Assembly: GCF_018919145.1 (NCBI RefSeq)
Contig: NZ_JAHLQJ010000002.1
Span: 310,001 to 374,000 of the forward strand
DNA: 64,000 bases
Source of the DNA: Paenibacillus brevis
GTDB lineage: Bacteria; Bacillota; Bacilli; Paenibacillales; Paenibacillaceae
Reading direction: 5' to 3'
The translations under genes and the position numbers were made by a program. Under the pieces are notes generated by a model, which was not told where the DNA came from, searched no databases, and saw only the letters and a list, made by a program, of their open reading frames with translations. How positions within the stretch are numbered: the stretch's first letter is position 1; every line of letters starts with the position of its first letter. This document shows, piece by piece, positions 1 to 8,516 of this stretch.

Positions 1-2
1 AC

Positions 3-212
3 CTCCCGTTCTACCGCGCCGACTGCGTGCTTTCGCTCGGCAGCCTGACGCGGCTTGAGACGGCTGCGCACCGTCTCTACGCCGCCCTGCGCCGCTTCGA
101 CGATAGCGGCGTCACGGTCATGCTGGCCGAGGCTTGTCCCGAAGACGGCCTCGGCGCCGCCGTGATGAACCGCCTGCTGAAAGCGGCGGGTCACCGGATC
201 ATCTTCGTCTGA
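3..212 (+). CDS. ywlC: L-threonylcarbamoyladenylate synthase, C-terminal fragment (TsaC/Sua5 family, YwlC)
   Basis: Only the last 69 codons are in the window; the gene begins upstream. The visible part has the tail typical of long Sua5/YwlC proteins: a stretch reading LR-RFD-SGV, then an acidic segment ending in EDGLGAAVMNRLLKAA. This C-terminal Sua5 domain follows the catalytic TsaC fold in the long form of the enzyme, which makes threonylcarbamoyl-AMP from threonine, bicarbonate and ATP for the t6A37 modification of ANN-decoding tRNAs. In Bacillus ywlC is followed closely by mntP (ywlD) and ywlE, as here after two extra genes. The segment is clearly more GC-rich than what follows. The reading frame is open to the window edge, so the true start is not visible. 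Confidence 0.85.
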   Translation, partial: LPFYRADCVLSLGSLTRLETAAHRLYAALRRFDDSGVTVMLAEACPEDGLGAAVMNRLLKAAGHRIIFV

Positions 213-237
213 ATCAACCGCCGAAGGAGGATATCTC

Positions 238-1083
238 ATGATCATGATTGGTCTGACAGGCTGGGGGGATCACCCGAAGCTGTATCCTCCGGGTACCCCT
301 GCCAGAGAAAAACTCGCCAGGTATGCTGACTACTTCCCGCTTGTTGAGGTAGACAGCTCCTTTTATGCCGTACTGGGAGAGGCAACGTACCGCAAGTGGC
401 TGGAGGAAGCGCCGCAGCTTATCTTTATCCTGAAGGCCTATCGTGGAATGACCGGCCATCTTCGGGGCAAGAACCCTTACCCGGACGCGGATGCGATGTA
501 CCGTGCTTACCTTGATTCTATTGCTCCTATGGTGGAATCCGGGAGGCTAAAGGCAGTGATGTTCCAATTTCCGCCCTGGTTCGATTGTACGGCAGAGCAT
601 GTACGACAACTGCGGGCAATCAAACAACGGATGCAGGGCTTGCCGCTTGCAATTGAATTCCGGCATCGCAGCTGGTATGCGGAGGATGTGCTGGAGGAGA
701 CGCTTGGCTTCCTTCGGCTTGAGGGCTGGATTCATATCATATGTGACGAGCCCCAGATTGGTGAAGGGTCGGTTCCGGTTGTACTGGAGCCTACCCATCC
801 TGAGCTGACTCTGGTTCGTCTGCATGGCCGCAATACAGGCGGCTGGCTGCAGAGCGGCTCGCCGGATTGGCGGGAGACCCGGAATTTATACTGCTATTCC
901 TCCGAAGAATTGCATGAATGGGGATGCCGACTGGATACATTACTGGAAAAAGGCGCGCGTGAAGTCGGAATGATATTTAATAATAATTCCGGAGGGGACG
1001 CCGCTCCCAATGCGCTTGAGATGATGAAGCTTCGCGGCATGACTGCGGGAGAACTGCCTCCGCAGCAGCTTGATTTATTTTAG
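238..1083 (+). CDS. DUF72 family protein (YecE/YunF-like)
   Basis: A 281-residue protein of the DUF72 family, a TIM-barrel-like fold of unknown biochemical role. Recognisable family signatures are an early VDSSFYA motif (about residues 38-44) and EFRHRSWY (about 139-146), and the length is normal for the family. A strong AAGGAGG site lies about 8 bases before the ATG at 238. It sits 25 bases after ywlC and may be co-transcribed with it, but it is not part of the standard Bacillus ywlC neighbourhood. Function is not established for the family, so only the domain name is given. Confidence 0.85.
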   Translation: MIMIGLTGWGDHPKLYPPGTPAREKLARYADYFPLVEVDSSFYAVLGEATYRKWLEEAPQLIFILKAYRGMTGHLRGKNPYPDADAMYRAYLDSIAPMVESGRLKAVMFQFPPWFDCTAEHVRQLRAIKQRMQGLPLAIEFRHRSWYAEDVLEETLGFLRLEGWIHIICDEPQIGEGSVPVVLEPTHPELTLVRLHGRNTGGWLQSGSPDWRETRNLYCYSSEELHEWGCRLDTLLEKGAREVGMIFNNNSGGDAAPNALEMMKLRGMTAGELPPQQLDLF

Positions 1084-1119
1084 AATTATGTATCAGATAA
1101 TTGGCTGGAGGTGTTGGCC

Positions 1120-3168
1120 TTGGAAATGTTTGAACTTGTTCTGCTTATGCTGGTGCTTATCGGTGTCTCCAACGTGCTGAACCGATTTATCCCGACGGTA
1201 CCGGTACCGCTCTTTCAAATTATATTAGGGGCGCTGGTTGCAATTATGCCGCTAGGCCTGCACCTGCCCTTGAACTCGGAGTTGTTCCTGCTGCTGTTCA
1301 TTGCTCCGCTGCTTTATAATGACGGCAAAAAAACACCCAGAGAAGAACTGTGGAACCTGCGCTCTCCCATCCTTCTGCTTGCGCTGGGCCTGGTGTTTGT
1401 AACGGTATTCGCCGGGGGGTATTTCATCCACTGGCTGATCCCAAGTATCCCTTTGCCTGCCGCCTTTGCGCTTGCAGCCATCCTGTCTCCAACGGATGCG
1501 GTGGCTGTAAGCTCACTTGCCGGCAGGATTCACCTTCCGAAGGGGATTTTGCGCCTTCTGGAAGGCGAATCTTTGATGAACGATGCTTCCGGGCTCGTTG
1601 CCTTTAAATTTGCAGTAGCTGCTACCGTCACAGGCGTCTTTTCCCTTGCGGATGCTACCGTAAGCTTCCTGTGGATCGCGCTGGGAGGACTTCTTTGCGG
1701 TGCGGTGCTTGCCTTCCTGATCGTGTGGGTCAGAATGTTCATTCGCCGGCTCGGGATGGAGGATGTGACAGTTCACATGCTGATCCAGATTCTGACGCCG
1801 TTCCTCATTTATTTGATTACGGAGAAGTTTGGCTTGTCAGGCATCCTGGCCGTTGTAGCCGGAGGGATCGTGCATGCCATTGAGCGGGATCGGAATGAAT
1901 CGGTGCAGGCTGAGCTGCGCGTGGTGTCGCAAAATACGTGGACCGTCATTCTATACATATTAAACGGTCTGGTCTTCGTGATACTGGGCTTGGAAATTCC
2001 GAGTGCAACCCAGACGATTTTTCACAATCCCGAATATAGCAATCTACAGGTCCTAGGATTTATAGGCTTAATCTATCTAGGCTTGCTCCTTCTCCGCTTC
2101 ATCTGGGTGTTTGTCTTCTGGAGAGGTTCTTGGCTGATGGGCAGCGGAGAGGATCTGGAGCGGCCGAAGCTGATGTCCTCGCTGCTGATCTCGTTATCCG
2201 GAGTTCGGGGCGCGGTCACGCTTGCTGCAGCCTTCTCTATCCCTTTCTTATTGCAAGACGGCAGTACCTTTCCGGAAAGAGACCTGATCATCTTCTTGGC
2301 TGCAGGTGTCATTCTTTGCTCCTTGGTCGTGGCGAGTGTTCTATTGCCTTTGCTTTCTCGCGAACAGGGAGATCCTGTTGACCATTCGGCGGAGCGCGAG
2401 CATGAAGCCAGACTTCGCATGCTCAAGGCGGGGATTCGTGCGGTAGAGGGCGCGATTAATGAAGAGAACAACCGGGCTGCTAGGGAGGTCATCAATAACT
2501 ACCGACGCCAGATGTTTCATCTGCAGCAGCAGAATCAGAACTCGGATGATTGGTCTGACCGCTCCCGTAATGAGTCCATCATGAAGATTCGATTTGCCGC
2601 CATACAGGCAGAGCGTCAAGCGCTCCAGAAGATGCTGGAGGATGGGGAAGTATCCGGAGAACTGGCGGATCAGATTCAGGAAGTCATGAGTCAGATGGAG
2701 ATCGTATTATCCAGTGGCTTTAAGATGAAGGCAATGGTTACTCTGTTCCGTCTTCGCCGTTTATTTAAGGGACAATTATCCGCCAAGAAGAGGGAGCCGA
2801 TTCCGATGGATACGAAGGAGAAATTTGCTTCGATTAGGCTTCGGACGGCCAGTGCGGCGCTTGCGGCAGTGAAATCTCAAATGAACGATACTAATCGTCA
2901 AGCGGTCATGATCGTCGCATCCCAATATCAGGACATGGTGGATCGTCTTCGCTCAGGTGCGAAAGGCGGTCAGCATATGGATGATACGAACGAGGATATG
3001 TTTGACCAATTTAAAAATGAGCTGCAGATCAAGGCGATCCAGGCGGAGCGTGATGAAGTGCAGCTGATATTTGAGGAAGGCGGAATCACACGGGCCACAG
3101 CCAACAAGCTCCGGCAATATATCAATTATACGGAAGCCGGAATTCTCGAGCCGGGAGAAGAGCACTAG
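1120..3168 (+). CDS. Na+/H+ antiporter of the CPA1 family (NhaK-like)
   Basis: A polytopic membrane protein of about 680 residues. The first ~430 residues are hydrophobic with roughly 11-12 membrane segments and carry CPA1 signatures: SPTDAVAVSS (about 125-134) and GESLMNDASGLV (about 152-163), where the ND pair is the expected ion-binding region. The last ~250 residues are hydrophilic, helical and Gln/Glu/Arg-rich, as in NhaK-type exchangers where this tail is cytoplasmic and regulatory. It should exchange internal Na+ or K+ for external H+. The start is uncertain: GTG 1111 overlaps the GGAGGT Shine-Dalgarno (1107-1112), so TTG 1120, 7 bases downstream, is preferred, with ATG 1126 as the other option. 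Confidence 0.85.
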   Translation: MEMFELVLLMLVLIGVSNVLNRFIPTVPVPLFQIILGALVAIMPLGLHLPLNSELFLLLFIAPLLYNDGKKTPREELWNLRSPILLLALGLVFVTVFAGGYFIHWLIPSIPLPAAFALAAILSPTDAVAVSSLAGRIHLPKGILRLLEGESLMNDASGLVAFKFAVAATVTGVFSLADATVSFLWIALGGLLCGAVLAFLIVWVRMFIRRLGMEDVTVHMLIQILTPFLIYLITEKFGLSGILAVVAGGIVHAIERDRNESVQAELRVVSQNTWTVILYILNGLVFVILGLEIPSATQTIFHNPEYSNLQVLGFIGLIYLGLLLLRFIWVFVFWRGSWLMGSGEDLERPKLMSSLLISLSGVRGAVTLAAAFSIPFLLQDGSTFPERDLIIFLAAGVILCSLVVASVLLPLLSREQGDPVDHSAEREHEARLRMLKAGIRAVEGAINEENNRAAREVINNYRRQMFHLQQQNQNSDDWSDRSRNESIMKIRFAAIQAERQALQKMLEDGEVSGELADQIQEVMSQMEIVLSSGFKMKAMVTLFRLRRLFKGQLSAKKREPIPMDTKEKFASIRLRTASAALAAVKSQMNDTNRQAVMIVASQYQDMVDRLRSGAKGGQHMDDTNEDMFDQFKNELQIKAIQAERDEVQLIFEEGGITRATANKLRQYINYTEAGILEPGEEH

Positions 3169-3192
3169 TCTAGCCAACGTTATAATTTCATA

Positions 3193-3213
3193 GGCATTCT
3201 TGTCATGAATGCC
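3193..3213 (+). other. intergenic hairpin after the antiporter gene
   Basis: A perfect 7-bp inverted repeat, GGCATTC and GAATGCC, separated by 7 bases. There is no T-run after it, so it is not a standard intrinsic terminator. The antiporter and mntP may therefore be transcribed together. Confidence 0.4.
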
Positions 3214-3265
3214 GTCTTGTCCGCATAAGGTTGTACAGGTGTAAATTCGGACAGGGGGCGGCTAA

Positions 3266-3826
3266 ATGACACAGGCCATATCAGAACTGGGTGAACTCGT
3301 AACCATTGTGCTCATGGCGATTGCACTGGGGATGGATGCCTTTTCCCTGGGAGTTGGCATCGGTATGAAGGGAGTGCGGCGGATTGACGCTCTTCGGATC
3401 GGTACGATGGTGGCCTTGTTCCATGTGCTAATGCCGCTGGTAGGGATTTTTGCCGGTCAGTATGTAGGCGCATTGCTTGGAGATTTGGCCCGATATGCCT
3501 CAGGAGGACTTCTTCTATTGCTGGGCCTGCATATGATTCTCAGCTCATGGAAGGGAGGCGGCTTCCATTCCATTAATCATCGCTCTTTATGGGGATCGCT
3601 CTTGTTCTCGCTCAGTGTCAGCATCGATTCTTTTTCGGTGGGGGTCTCTTTGGGGATGTTCCACAGCAACCTGATTCTGACGGTTCTTTCCTTCGGCTTC
3701 TTTGGTGGTCTGATGTCGCTAATGGGGCTTGGGCTGGGCAGACAGATGGGCAAGCAGTTCGGTGATTATGGAGAGGCTGCTGGTGGAGCAATCCTGTTTG
3801 CGTTTGGTCTTCTGTTTATCTTTTGA
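3266..3826 (+). CDS. mntP: manganese efflux pump MntP (YwlD)
   Basis: A 186-residue membrane protein of the MntP family with about six membrane helices in two related halves. Each half carries the family's acidic motif: GMDAFSLGVGIGM (about residues 23-35) and SIDSFSVGVSLGM (about 117-129). MntP exports Mn2+ from the cytoplasm and protects against manganese excess. The neighbourhood agrees: ywlD lies between ywlC and ywlE in Bacillus. An AGGGGGCGG-type site precedes the ATG. Some mntP genes are under the yybP-ykoY Mn2+ riboswitch, but the 97 bases upstream here are too short and lack its signature. Confidence 0.93.
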   Translation: MTQAISELGELVTIVLMAIALGMDAFSLGVGIGMKGVRRIDALRIGTMVALFHVLMPLVGIFAGQYVGALLGDLARYASGGLLLLLGLHMILSSWKGGGFHSINHRSLWGSLLFSLSVSIDSFSVGVSLGMFHSNLILTVLSFGFFGGLMSLMGLGLGRQMGKQFGDYGEAAGGAILFAFGLLFIF

Positions 3827-3859
3827 TACAATAAGCTGTAAACATAGGGGGTGACAGGA

Positions 3860-4324
3860 GTGCGAGTTCTATTCGTCTGTACGGGAAATACTTGCCGTAG
3901 TCCGATGGCAGAAGGGATTATGCGCAAGCTGGTCGCGGATCGCGGACTTCGGATTGAAGTAAGATCTGCTGGTGTAGCTGCCTCTACGGGTGCCTCCATG
4001 TCGCGGCATGCAGAAGCGGTATTGAGGGATAAAGGGATCGCTGACGAATTCACTTCAACTCAGCTTCACTCGGAACAGGTAGAGTGGGCTGATCTTATAT
4101 TGACGCTGACAGAGAGCCACAAGCGGCATATACAATTCGCTTTTCCAACATCCTTGGATAAGGTCTATACCTTGAAGGAATATGTCAGCGATGGGAGCAG
4201 CTCGGCTGAGAGTTACGATATTTCCGATCCTTACGGGGGTTCCCGTGATGACTACGAGCGAACAGCTGAGGAAATTGCTGCCGCGCTGGACAAGCTTGCT
4301 GATAAGCTTGACGGACAAGCCTGA
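3860..4324 (+). CDS. ywlE: low-molecular-weight protein arginine phosphatase YwlE
   Basis: A 154-residue protein-tyrosine-phosphatase-fold enzyme. The P-loop near the N-terminus reads CTGNTCRS, placing the nucleophile at Cys7 and a threonine at position 11. Thr11 is the residue that gives Bacillus YwlE its preference for phosphoarginine, so it probably reverses McsB-type arginine phosphorylation. The C-terminal DPYGG segment supplies the general-acid aspartate. GTG 3860 is chosen over GTG 3851 because AGGGGGTGA (3846-3854) overlaps the earlier codon but is 5 bases from 3860, and this start reproduces the Cys7/Thr11 numbering. It follows mntP by 33 bases, probably in one operon. Confidence 0.92.
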   Translation: MRVLFVCTGNTCRSPMAEGIMRKLVADRGLRIEVRSAGVAASTGASMSRHAEAVLRDKGIADEFTSTQLHSEQVEWADLILTLTESHKRHIQFAFPTSLDKVYTLKEYVSDGSSSAESYDISDPYGGSRDDYERTAEEIAAALDKLADKLDGQA

Positions 4325-4344
4325 ATTTTGCTTTTTTCAAGAGG

Positions 4345-4373
4345 TTGCTTTTACGGGCATAATGCTTTATTCT
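4345..4373 (+). promoter_or_regulatory. sigma-A promoter driving the ZTP riboswitch transcript
   Basis: TTGCTT (4345-4350) and TATTCT (4368-4373) are separated by exactly 17 bases. Transcription would begin a few bases before the riboswitch aptamer. Confidence 0.6.
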
Positions 4374-4384
4374 AAAGCAAATGA

Positions 4385-4462
4385 GAGATTCCGATGTGAC
4401 TGGCGACGGAAGTGGATCAAACCACGATGGAGCATCGGAACATACGGCCGGTCGCCTGGGCA
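4385..4462 (+). promoter_or_regulatory. ZTP riboswitch (pfl motif) upstream of ywlG-glyA
   Basis: The segment carries the hallmark conserved blocks of the pfl/ZTP aptamer: GTGACTGGC (4396-4404), a GTGG/CCAC hairpin (4412-4415 with 4422-4425), GGAGC directly after it, closure by CCGATG (4391-4396) with CATCGG (4433-4438), then GCCTGGGCA (4454-4462). ZTP/ZMP accumulates when 10-formyl-tetrahydrofolate is limiting, and these switches turn on one-carbon genes. Serine hydroxymethyltransferase, the second downstream gene, is a fitting target. A terminator hairpin begins immediately after the aptamer, as expected for control by transcription termination. Confidence 0.95.
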
Positions 4463-4464
4463 AA

Positions 4465-4501
4465 GAGCACGACGCAAGCTTGCAGCGTCATGCTCTTTTT
4501 T
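4465..4501 (+). terminator. expression-platform terminator of the ZTP riboswitch
   Basis: AGAGCACGACGC (4465-4476) pairs with GCGTCATGCTCT (4485-4496) with one mismatch, followed by a T-run. It starts two bases after the aptamer's last conserved block. A possible TATAAT at about 4532 could add riboswitch-independent expression, but no good -35 box was found for it. Confidence 0.88.
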
Positions 4502-4573
4502 GCATATTGAAGCGTGTCTTGTCTGGTGTTTCAGGTATAATAAGGGGAAGTACCCTGAAAGGAAGGCCTGAAT

Positions 4574-5176
4574 ATGGGAGAAGCAAACAACGTTATCGAT
4601 CGGGAAGGCTTGTCGGAGCAGATGGCTGAAGTGGTAGAAGAGCTGTGTGTGCATGCCAGGCTGGGACCGGGCAAACTGCTCGTCATTGGTGCAAGCACCA
4701 GCGAAGTTGCCGGAGCCAGAATCGGAACCGGAGGCGCTGAGCATGTCGCTGAATCTTTGCATCGCGGGATAGAGACGGTAAGGGTGAAATATGGGTTTGA
4801 TGTAGCTTATCAGTGCTGCGAGCATCTGAATCGGGCGCTTGTGGTGGAACGGAAGGTCTTGGATCGTCTTCGGCTTACGGAGGTAGCGGCGGTCCCGGTT
4901 CCTAAAGCAGGCGGTTCCATGGCTGCGATCGCTTATCGTCACTGCTCTGAGCCTTGTCTGGCCGATACCATCGAAGCGGATGCCGGCATTGATATTGGAG
5001 AGACGCTGATCGGTATGCATTTGCGGCGAGTTGCTGTTCCATATCGGCCGACCCGAAGACTCGTGGGGCAGGCCCGAGTAACGGCTGCCTGGACAAGACC
5101 GAGGCTGATCGGCGGAGAACGTGCGGTATATGCATTGCCTCAGATCGAATCTGGGGATATCGGGACGTGTGAATGA
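4574..5176 (+). CDS. ywlG: TIGR01440 / UPF0340 family protein YwlG
   Basis: A 200-residue soluble protein of the UPF0340 (YwlG) family. Family features are a GASTSEVAGARIGTGG motif (about residues 36-51) and YQCCEHLNRALVVE (about 79-92). The molecular function is not known. In Bacillus ywlG lies directly upstream of glyA, as here (29 bases), but there ribose-5-phosphate isomerase gene ywlF sits between ywlE and ywlG. Here that place holds the ZTP riboswitch. The first gene under the switch is thus ywlG, a hint that it takes part in or responds to one-carbon or serine/glycine metabolism; this is inference. GAAAGGAAGG precedes the ATG. Confidence 0.9.
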   Translation: MGEANNVIDREGLSEQMAEVVEELCVHARLGPGKLLVIGASTSEVAGARIGTGGAEHVAESLHRGIETVRVKYGFDVAYQCCEHLNRALVVERKVLDRLRLTEVAAVPVPKAGGSMAAIAYRHCSEPCLADTIEADAGIDIGETLIGMHLRRVAVPYRPTRRLVGQARVTAAWTRPRLIGGERAVYALPQIESGDIGTCE

Positions 5177-5205
5177 ATTATTTAAAATACAGGAGGATTT
5201 AGAAG

Positions 5206-6453
5206 ATGGATCAATTGAGAAAGCAAGACCCTGCAGTTCTGGAAGCGATGAATCTGGAGCTGAAGCGCCAGCGGAATAACATTGAGCTGATCGCCTCCGA
5301 GAATATTGTTAGTGAAGCGGTTATTGAAGCAATGGGTTCTGTCCTGACAAACAAATATGCTGAAGGCTATCCGGGCAAGAGATACTACGGCGGCTGCGAG
5401 CATGTCGATATCGTTGAGGATATCGCCCGCGATCGGGCCAAGCAGCTCTTTGGCGCTGAGCATGTAAATGTTCAGCCTCATTCCGGGGCCCAAGCGAATA
5501 TGGCGGTATATCTGGCTGCACTTAAACCGGGAGATACCGTCCTGGGGATGAATCTGGCTCATGGCGGGCATTTGACTCATGGAAGCCCGGTTAATGCTTC
5601 CGGCCTGCTCTATAACTTTGTTGCGTATGGCGTACAGGAAGACTCCTTCCTGATCGATTACGAAGAAGTTCGCAAGGCTGCCTTTAAGCATCGTCCCCGC
5701 CTGATTGTTGCAGGCGCGAGTGCTTATCCTCGGATTATCGATTTCGAGAAGCTTGGACAAATCGCTAATGAGGTTGGTGCGCTCTTTATGGTGGATATGG
5801 CGCATATTGCCGGACTCGTAGCGGCCGGACTTCACCCAAGCCCGGTGCCGCACGCGCACTTCGTGACGACGACCACACACAAGACCTTGCGCGGACCTCG
5901 CGGAGGAATGATTCTGTGCCGCCAACCATGGGCCGCAGCTATTGATAAGGCTGTATTCCCTGGTACGCAAGGGGGGCCTCTGATGCATGTTATCGCCTCC
6001 AAAGCGGTTGCGCTGGGTGAGGCATTGCAGCCTTCATTCAAAACCTATGCAGAGAATGTGGTTAAGAATGCGAAGGTGCTGGCAGAGACGCTTCTTGGTG
6101 AAGGCCTGAATCTGGTCTCTGGCGGAACCGACAATCATCTGATGCTCATTGATACGCGCAACCTGAATATCACAGGTAAGGAAGCCGAGCATGTGCTTGA
6201 TTCCATTGGCATTACAGTTAATAAGAATGCTATTCCATTTGACCCGACAAGTCCGTTTGTAACGAGCGGTATCCGGATTGGTACACCTGCCGCTACCTCC
6301 CGCGGCATGGATGAGGCAGCGATGCAGGAGATTGGCCAAATCATTGCCACGGTCCTGAAGGCGCCTAAAGATGGGACGGTATTGGATAAAGCGCGCATTC
6401 GCGTGACTCAATTGACGGATCGTTTCCCGCTCTATTCAGAGCTGAAGTATTAA
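5206..6453 (+). CDS. glyA: serine hydroxymethyltransferase
   Basis: A 415-residue, full-length PLP enzyme of fold type I that interconverts serine plus tetrahydrofolate with glycine plus 5,10-methylene-tetrahydrofolate, the main one-carbon source in the cytoplasm. The PLP lysine is Lys226 within [14 protein letters not shown]. Other family blocks are LIASENIVS (about 25-33), the [16 protein letters not shown] loop (about 45-60) and an HSGAQAN-type cofactor segment. AGGAGG stands 8-9 bases before the ATG. It is the second gene of the riboswitch-controlled ywlG-glyA unit and is followed by a terminator. Confidence 0.98.
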   Translation: MDQLRKQDPAVLEAMNLELKRQRNNIELIASENIVSEAVIEAMGSVLTNKYAEGYPGKRYYGGCEHVDIVEDIARDRAKQLFGAEHVNVQPHSGAQANMAVYLAALKPGDTVLGMNLAHGGHLTHGSPVNASGLLYNFVAYGVQEDSFLIDYEEVRKAAFKHRPRLIVAGASAYPRIIDFEKLGQIANEVGALFMVDMAHIAGLVAAGLHPSPVPHAHFVTTTTHKTLRGPRGGMILCRQPWAAAIDKAVFPGTQGGPLMHVIASKAVALGEALQPSFKTYAENVVKNAKVLAETLLGEGLNLVSGGTDNHLMLIDTRNLNITGKEAEHVLDSIGITVNKNAIPFDPTSPFVTSGIRIGTPAATSRGMDEAAMQEIGQIIATVLKAPKDGTVLDKARIRVTQLTDRFPLYSELKY

Positions 6454-6489
6454 TAATAGGATAAGTTGGAGCTTTAGAATAGAACAGGG

Positions 6490-6537
6490 CCATCGCAGTA
6501 AACTATCTTTTTGGTAGTTTTCTGGGATGGTTTTTTC
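6490..6537 (+). terminator. intrinsic terminator after glyA
   Basis: An imperfect stem of about 16 bp (CCATC-CAG-AAACTATC against GGTAGTTT-CTG-GATGG) is followed by TTTTTT at 6531-6536. It marks the end of the conserved block and the left edge of the sugar island. Confidence 0.85.
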
Positions 6538-6568
6538 TATTTTCAGATCAGTAGTTCGTGACGCACAA

Positions 6569-6632
6569 TGTAAAAATCCTCGGATTCTTGTAAATATCCT
6601 CTGTTTTACGAAACAGTTCCTCTTTTTATGAT
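6569..6632 (+). promoter_or_regulatory. phased repeat operator plus promoter of the permease-GH65-pgmB operon
   Basis: Two tandem copies, TGTAAAAATCCTCGG (6569-6583) and TGTAAATATCCTCTG (6589-6603), lie 20 bp apart. A weaker third TCCTCT core is at 6618. A -10 box TATGAT is at 6627-6632, with no consensus -35, as for an activated promoter. The second copy begins 38 bp before the -10, the same as at the other unit (15078-15141). The best candidate protein is the AraC-type response regulator of this island; that link is inferred. Confidence 0.65.
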
Positions 6633-6721
6633 GAAGTAGAAGCTTCGATTTCTCTGATCTGAACTCGAAATCAAACTACATTATACGAACGAGGGGTTCG
6701 TAGAGCGGAAGGAGTAACACC

Positions 6722-7672
6722 ATGACGCCGAATTTAGATACAAAGCATTACTTGAACCGGCCTAATCGGAAGTTTAAATCAAAAGTTGCCGGGTTAGGAA
6801 ACTCATCGACGTTTGTAGGTTATTTGTTTGTGGCCCCAATCCTGACTTTGATGGGGATATGGTTCTATTACCCATTAATACAATCCTTTTTTTACAGTCT
6901 GCAGGATATCAGTTTCTTGAACCCGGATGCGGCTCGGTTTGTCGGACTTAGTAATTATATGGAGATTGTGAAGGACCCGGACTTTTGGACCGCATTTGTC
7001 CATTCCATGACTTTAACTATTGTAGCAGTACCGTTGCAGGCGATTATAGCCTTAGTGATTGCAGTGAACTTGAACAAGGTACTACATCTGAAAGGTTTGT
7101 TTCGTACATTGTATTACATGCCGTATATTACTTCGACAATTGCAGTGACGACGGTATTTATGTATTTGTTCATGCAGCATGAAGGGATCGCAACTCGGAT
7201 GCTGGCATGGTTTGGATTCCCCGATGTTTCGTGGTACGCCAATGTAACCTATGCTTTGCCTTTTCTGATGATCTTAACAATTTGGACTTACGTGGGCTTC
7301 TATATGGTGGTGTATTTGGGAGGGTTGCAAACCATCCCAAATGATATCTATGAAGCAGGCCGTGTGGATGGTGCCAATGGCTGGCAGCAGTTCTGGAGAC
7401 TTACGGTGCCTATGCTCAAGCCGGTGACTTTCCTGGTCATTATGTCGGGTATTATCAATGTGATGCAATTATTCGACCAGCCCTATGCCTTGGCGAGAAA
7501 TGGATCGCTTGGAAGTCCGGCAGGGGCGACCAGTACGATTGTAACCTATTTTTACAGCCAAGCGTTCAGCTTCAACCGTTCCGGTTACGGGAGCGCCGCG
7601 GCATTTATCATTTTTGCAATCATTATTGTGCTGTCCATGCTGCAAAAACGCTTTGTTAAGGAGGAAATATAA
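6722..7672 (+). CDS. ABC sugar transporter permease, MalF/UgpA-like
   Basis: A 316-residue inner-membrane protein with six predicted membrane segments after a short hydrophilic N-terminus. The cytoplasmic EAA loop that docks on the ATPase is visible as YEAGRVDGANGWQQFW (about residues 211-226). It belongs to the CUT1 class, which imports di- and oligosaccharides. It starts a four-gene operon with the second permease (2-base gap), the GH65 phosphorylase and beta-phosphoglucomutase, so the cargo is probably an alpha-linked glucose disaccharide or oligosaccharide. GGAAGGAG lies 8 bases before the ATG. A 7-bp hairpin, TACGAAC/GTTCGTA, lies just upstream (6684-6702). Confidence 0.93.
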   Translation: MTPNLDTKHYLNRPNRKFKSKVAGLGNSSTFVGYLFVAPILTLMGIWFYYPLIQSFFYSLQDISFLNPDAARFVGLSNYMEIVKDPDFWTAFVHSMTLTIVAVPLQAIIALVIAVNLNKVLHLKGLFRTLYYMPYITSTIAVTTVFMYLFMQHEGIATRMLAWFGFPDVSWYANVTYALPFLMILTIWTYVGFYMVVYLGGLQTIPNDIYEAGRVDGANGWQQFWRLTVPMLKPVTFLVIMSGIINVMQLFDQPYALARNGSLGSPAGATSTIVTYFYSQAFSFNRSGYGSAAAFIIFAIIIVLSMLQKRFVKEEI

Positions 7673-7674
7673 CT

Positions 7675-8487
7675 ATGGATAGCTTGAAAGCAAAATTCTT
7701 TCGTTATTTGCTGCTGTGCGTGTTCTCCATTTTCTTCATTGTTCCTTTCGGATATGCAATCTACACCTCTCTTTTATCGAAGGCGGATATTGGCAATCTG
7801 GTTCTTCCGGGGCGGTGGACGTTTGAAAACTATCGGGATATTTTCGTGAATTCGGATGTATTGATTTGGTATAAAAACTCGATTCTTGTTACCCTGGGCA
7901 TTCTGGTCGGCAATCTGATTGTTAACACTATGGCCGCCTATTCCCTGGCTCGCCTGAACTATCGGGGCAGGGGCGTGGTATTCTTCCTAGTCATTGGGAT
8001 GATGATGGTTCCGTACCAGGTTATGATCATTCCGGTCTTTTCTATGATTGTAGATTTAAAATGGCTGAACAGCTATCAGGGGCTAATCGTTCCCTTCCTG
8101 TTCCAAGGTTTTCTGGTTTTTCTGATGCGCCAATTTTTTATTACGGTTCCAAGAGAGCTGGAAGAAGCAGCGGAAGTTGATGGCTTGAACAAAATCGGCA
8201 TATTCACTCGCGTTATTTTGCCCCTGTCCAAGGGAGCAATTGGCACGCAGATTATATTCAGTTTTACCGGAACATGGAACTCCTTTGTCTGGCCGGTCAC
8301 GCTGGTCAATGACAGTCGCTGGTATGTTTTGACGGTAGGACTTAATACGTTGAAAAATCGATATTTTGAGTGGCCCAACCTGACCATGACTGGAGTGGTG
8401 CTGCTAACCGTGCCAATCATCATTGTGTTCCTGCTCTTCCAGCGTCATATGGTACAGGGGATTGCCACTACAGGGCTTAAAGGGTAA
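7675..8487 (+). CDS. ABC sugar transporter permease, MalG-like
   Basis: A 270-residue permease with six predicted membrane segments. The EAA loop reads EEAAEVDGLNKIGIFTRVILP (about residues 162-182; the motif centres on EAAEVDG). It would pair with the upstream permease to form the membrane channel of a CUT1 importer. The ribosome-binding site GGAGGA lies in the last codons of the preceding gene, so translation is likely coupled. Neither this operon nor the rest of the window encodes the transporter's ATPase; in Bacillales one shared MsmX-type ATPase usually serves several such importers. Confidence 0.93.
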   Translation: MDSLKAKFFRYLLLCVFSIFFIVPFGYAIYTSLLSKADIGNLVLPGRWTFENYRDIFVNSDVLIWYKNSILVTLGILVGNLIVNTMAAYSLARLNYRGRGVVFFLVIGMMMVPYQVMIIPVFSMIVDLKWLNSYQGLIVPFLFQGFLVFLMRQFFITVPRELEEAAEVDGLNKIGIFTRVILPLSKGAIGTQIIFSFTGTWNSFVWPVTLVNDSRWYVLTVGLNTLKNRYFEWPNLTMTGVVLLTVPIIIVFLLFQRHMVQGIATTGLKG

Positions 8488-8516
8488 GCAAATCATAGGG
8501 GAAAGGAGGAGTCGAC

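Noticed and set aside
3169..3265. Mn2+ (yybP-ykoY) riboswitch before mntP
   Set aside because: The gap is only 97 bases and lacks the conserved loops; only a simple hairpin is present.
4182..4571. 129-codon frame overlapping ywlE and the ZTP riboswitch
   Set aside because: It runs through the riboswitch and terminator, which are much better supported.
5182..5988. 268-codon minus-strand frame opposite glyA
   Set aside because: Shadow of a conserved gene; no start signal and no family.
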